This document shows, one piece after another, positions 12,590 through 14,969 of a stretch of DNA of 14,969 nucleotides (positions within the stretch are counted from its first letter, which is position 1; every line of letters starts with the position of its first letter). The stretch comes from CAZABG01 sp964483465. Lineage in GTDB: Bacteria > Chlamydiota > Chlamydiia > Chlamydiales > Parachlamydiaceae. The stretch is taken from the NCBI GenBank assembly GCA_964483465.1, contig CAZABG010000059.1, positions 1-14,969 of the forward strand. Reading direction: 5' to 3'. The notes under the pieces are model-generated. The model was not told where the DNA came from. It searched no databases and worked only from the letters and a program-made list of their open reading frames with translations. The translations under genes and the position numbers were made by a program.

Positions 12590-14272
12590 ATGTTGAAAGC
12601 CATTGGTGGATTATTTGGTACGAGCCCTCTGATAAAAGAAAAAACTTATGACCACATCAAAGCCGCTATCCAAATTTTAGAAAAGAAACCAGAAGATCCT
12701 GCTCAATATAAATGGGCAAGGAAAGTGGCAGAGACTTATCAATTAGAAAAAAATCATCCATTGAACCAAATGCTTCAGAGCGCTCAATCAAAAGAGCGTC
12801 GCGAGCGTGTGGAAGCGCGAAATGCCGTAGCGGTAAAAACAGTTGTAGAGCTAAGCCAAAAGGGCATGCCAGCTCAAGATTTTATTGCCTGCGTGCAAAC
12901 TTACGGCGCGAGTCTCACATCAATTGAAGTCACAGAGGGAAGCGATGAGCTTTTCGAGAACATAGCTGCCTATTGTCCAAGCCTTTCAACGTTTATTTTT
13001 AATGAATCTGCTACGACTCCAAGTTTTGATTTAACCGATGAAGGTCTTGTCTATTTAACCCGATTGCCAAATCTTGCCATTTTTGAATTTAAAGCTTTTA
13101 ATTTGTTCAATGTTTCCGAAAAAGGGATAGAAGGGCTTTTGTCAAGCTCTCAACTTTCCTCGAACCTGGTTCGTTTAACGATGCATAATGCTTCCTTTAA
13201 CGATGCTTGTTATATTTCTTTAGCTAAATATAGCAAGCTTCAAGCCCTTTCAATCCATACGAATACTCTCCATTATAAAACGTTAAGCTCATATCCTATT
13301 CCAAGTAGCATTACAAGTTATACTTTAAGCATTGGCGAGCTTCCTCGGGATCTTGTAACGGATGAATTTTTAAATTCTTTACCTATAAATTTAACAACTC
13401 TTTCGATTAATGGATCGTTCAGAAATGTAAGTGCTGCAGGCTTTACAAATGCGATGAAAAGACTCGCTAAGCTTGAGCATCTATCCCTTTCATCAACTCC
13501 CGTTGAGGGATTTATGCTTAATGCCGTTAAGCAGCATTTAAAAAGTATCCATTTAGGCGACTGCAGTCAACTGAAGGCGTCAAATTTTGCTGAATTCTTT
13601 AATACTCAGCCAGAGCTCGTTGATTTATCTATTGGTAATGCTATTCAATTATCTCGGATTCCCTTTCCAGAATCACTTCAAAAACTCTACTTACATGCGC
13701 CTAAATGGGATGATTTATCTTTAATTCCTACTACTTTAAAGGAACTTACTTTGGAGGGGATTGAGGCCGTTTATCTCGATTTTGAATCTTTCCTTTCTAG
13801 ATGCACGCAACTTGACGCATTAAATATCTTAAATTGTCCCTGGTTTAATCGGGAAAGCCTTGAGGCTGCTTTGAGAACGTTGGGAGATAATCTAACTAAG
13901 ATAGCCTTGATTGGAACAAGCGTTGATGACATCGGCATAGTGGAGCTCGCTGACTTCTCACGTCTGACAACGGTTGCACTTGGAAACTTGAAAGCTGTAA
14001 CTAAAATGGGCATACAAAGGTTTTTAAGAGAAGATAGGGTTGCGGCACGAACGCGAAATCTCTATTTTTGCGATTTATTTATATCAAATGATATGGCGAG
14101 TCTTTTTACGTCGTTTGAGAATTTAAGAGTTTTATTTATAGGAAATTCGCTCGCCGGATTTCCTGGGCCAAAGGATATTTTTGAAAATGACACGCTTCTG
14201 AAAAATGAAACGCAATGCGCCGATTGGTATGGACCTAGTCTATATGGAAAATTTTTAAGCGAAATAAAATGA
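12590..14272 (+). CDS. leucine-rich-repeat protein
   Basis: The 560-residue protein carries irregular leucine-rich repeats. The start at 12590 is preferred over the ATG at 12584 because AAAGGAG (12574-12580) is nine bases from the former and only three from the latter. The first 105 residues are helical and charged (KAAIQILEKKPEDPAQYKWARKVAETYQLEK). From about 110 on, units such as LTRLPNLAIFEF, SSNLVRLTMHNASFNDACYISLAKYSKLQALSIHT, NLTTLSINGSF, LEHLSLSSTPV, LKSIHLGDCSQL and LRVLFIGNSL follow an LxxLxL spacing of the cysteine-containing/RI-like type found in F-box proteins. No F-box, signal peptide or membrane helix is visible. Such LRR proteins are expanded in amoeba-associated chlamydiae, where many are thought to act on host proteins; that role is inferred here. 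Confidence 0.82.
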   Translation: MLKAIGGLFGTSPLIKEKTYDHIKAAIQILEKKPEDPAQYKWARKVAETYQLEKNHPLNQMLQSAQSKERRERVEARNAVAVKTVVELSQKGMPAQDFIACVQTYGASLTSIEVTEGSDELFENIAAYCPSLSTFIFNESATTPSFDLTDEGLVYLTRLPNLAIFEFKAFNLFNVSEKGIEGLLSSSQLSSNLVRLTMHNASFNDACYISLAKYSKLQALSIHTNTLHYKTLSSYPIPSSITSYTLSIGELPRDLVTDEFLNSLPINLTTLSINGSFRNVSAAGFTNAMKRLAKLEHLSLSSTPVEGFMLNAVKQHLKSIHLGDCSQLKASNFAEFFNTQPELVDLSIGNAIQLSRIPFPESLQKLYLHAPKWDDLSLIPTTLKELTLEGIEAVYLDFESFLSRCTQLDALNILNCPWFNRESLEAALRTLGDNLTKIALIGTSVDDIGIVELADFSRLTTVALGNLKAVTKMGIQRFLREDRVAARTRNLYFCDLFISNDMASLFTSFENLRVLFIGNSLAGFPGPKDIFENDTLLKNETQCADWYGPSLYGKFLSEIK

Positions 14273-14387
14273 CCGTTCCAGTTTAAGAGCTTAAAGACTC
14301 AGGTTAGAAGAAAAGGATCAGGCTTCTAAAGACCGCCTTGTCATTAATATTAAAGGGGATTATATCTCGAGTTTTACGGGGGATGTT
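14273..14387. other. intergenic region with two small inverted repeats
   Basis: TTTAAG-AG-CTTAAA (14282-14295) and TTAGAAG (14304-14310) with CTTCTAA (14323-14329) are perfect short inverted repeats after the LRR gene. They have AT-rich stems and no T run, so they are weak terminator candidates only. Confidence 0.3.
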
Positions 14388-14942
14388 ATGCGTAAAACTT
14401 GTCTTGCCTTAGTATTATTATTTTCTTCCTTACTAGCTGATGATTCACAAGCGGTTTTAAGCCGTCTTAAAGCCTATCAGGAATCGTTTAGTTCAAACGA
14501 CCCCGCTAAAACTGCAACCTTTTGGACGAGTGACGCCGAATTTGTCTATCCTCGTACAGGTGAAACCGTAACTGGAAATAAGGAAATAGCGGAAGTCCTG
14601 CTTAAAAAAATCAATGAAGTTCCTAACACTAAGATCGTTTTTAAAGATTTGAAAGTCGAGTTTCCGGATAGTGAGCACGCGATTGTAACAGGTTTCGCTC
14701 AACTTGATCAAAACGGTAAATTAAGCGAAAGAAGAGCGAGAAAAATTGAGCTCGTCAAAGAGAAGGGCGAATGGCTGATTGCAAGAACAAGCGAGATCGA
14801 TATTGCAAATCCTCCAAATCTCTATGAGCATCTAAAGCCCCTTGAATGGCTTATTGGCAAGTGGAAAGATGATGATGACAATGTGGACATCACTTTTGAT
14901 AATAAATGGGATCGCAATAAAAATTTCATCATTCAAAGTTGA
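14388..14942 (+). CDS. exported SgcJ/EcaC-like NTF2-fold protein, probably truncated at the 3' end
   Basis: The 184-residue product starts with a signal peptide (MRKTCLALVLLFSSLLA, cleavage before DDSQ) and has the same NTF2-fold domain as the gene at 12052 (AVLSRLKAYQESFSSND, FWTSDAEFVYPRTGE, KKINEVPN, ARKIELVKEKGEWLI). After residue 150 comes an extra segment, LKPLEWLIGKWKDDDDNVDITFDNKWDRNKNFIIQS, that the paralog lacks. In longer relatives this 'LEWLxGxW' region opens a second beta-barrel domain of about 100 residues that continues with 'SFKV'. Here TGA follows at once, and the +1 frame across it reads FKVENS before another stop, suggesting a small deletion and loss of the second domain. 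GGGGGA (14378-14383) supports the start. The NTF2 domain itself looks intact. Confidence 0.75.
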   Translation: MRKTCLALVLLFSSLLADDSQAVLSRLKAYQESFSSNDPAKTATFWTSDAEFVYPRTGETVTGNKEIAEVLLKKINEVPNTKIVFKDLKVEFPDSEHAIVTGFAQLDQNGKLSERRARKIELVKEKGEWLIARTSEIDIANPPNLYEHLKPLEWLIGKWKDDDDNVDITFDNKWDRNKNFIIQS

Positions 14943-14969
14943 AAATAGTTGAATATTAATCATCAATAA

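Overview
This AT-rich window (by eye about 40% GC) looks like chromosomal DNA of an environmental member of the Chlamydiae, or another intracellular bacterium living in amoebae. The main clue is a lysine/alanine-rich, H1/Hc2-like histone protein (minus strand, 11968-11084). It sits among a leucine-rich-repeat protein, a small protein with the two-lobed hydrophobic segment typical of chlamydial inclusion-membrane (Inc) proteins, and several orphan or exported proteins. No rRNA, tRNA, CRISPR array or insertion sequence is visible. The phylum is an inference.

Left part (1-3770): the window opens in the last 47 codons of a nitroreductase-like gene. A compact plus-strand group follows: adenine phosphoribosyltransferase (236-811), adenine deaminase (834-2450) and an exported gamma-class AroQ chorismate mutase (2447-2965, overlapping the deaminase stop). 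The phosphoribosyltransferase unexpectedly begins with a signal-peptide-like helix. A HicA/HicB toxin-antitoxin pair (3033-3659) follows and ends at a 13-bp perfect inverted repeat that probably terminates transcription from both sides.

Middle part (3771-9304): two minus-strand genes (an Inc-like coiled-coil protein and a small exported protein with a near-consensus promoter placed for a leaderless mRNA) diverge from a plus-strand run of a 7-TM protein, a choloylglycine-hydrolase-family Ntn hydrolase, a PEBP/YbhB-like protein and a short-chain dehydrogenase. An unrecognised 414-residue protein follows after a 259-base spacer.

Right part (9296-14969): on the minus strand, the histone-like protein (basic N-terminal half, acidic C-terminal half) lies upstream of a 429-residue, Arg/Asp/Glu-rich protein built of near-identical repeats, followed directly by a SnoaL-like protein. 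On the plus strand, a leucine-rich-repeat protein is flanked by two paralogous exported NTF2-fold (SgcJ/EcaC-like) proteins, the second apparently cut short at its 3' end. The most notable points are the exported-looking purine salvage enzyme, the charged repeat protein next to the two-faced histone protein, the Inc candidate, and several start sites that lack Shine-Dalgarno sequences or are buried in hairpins.
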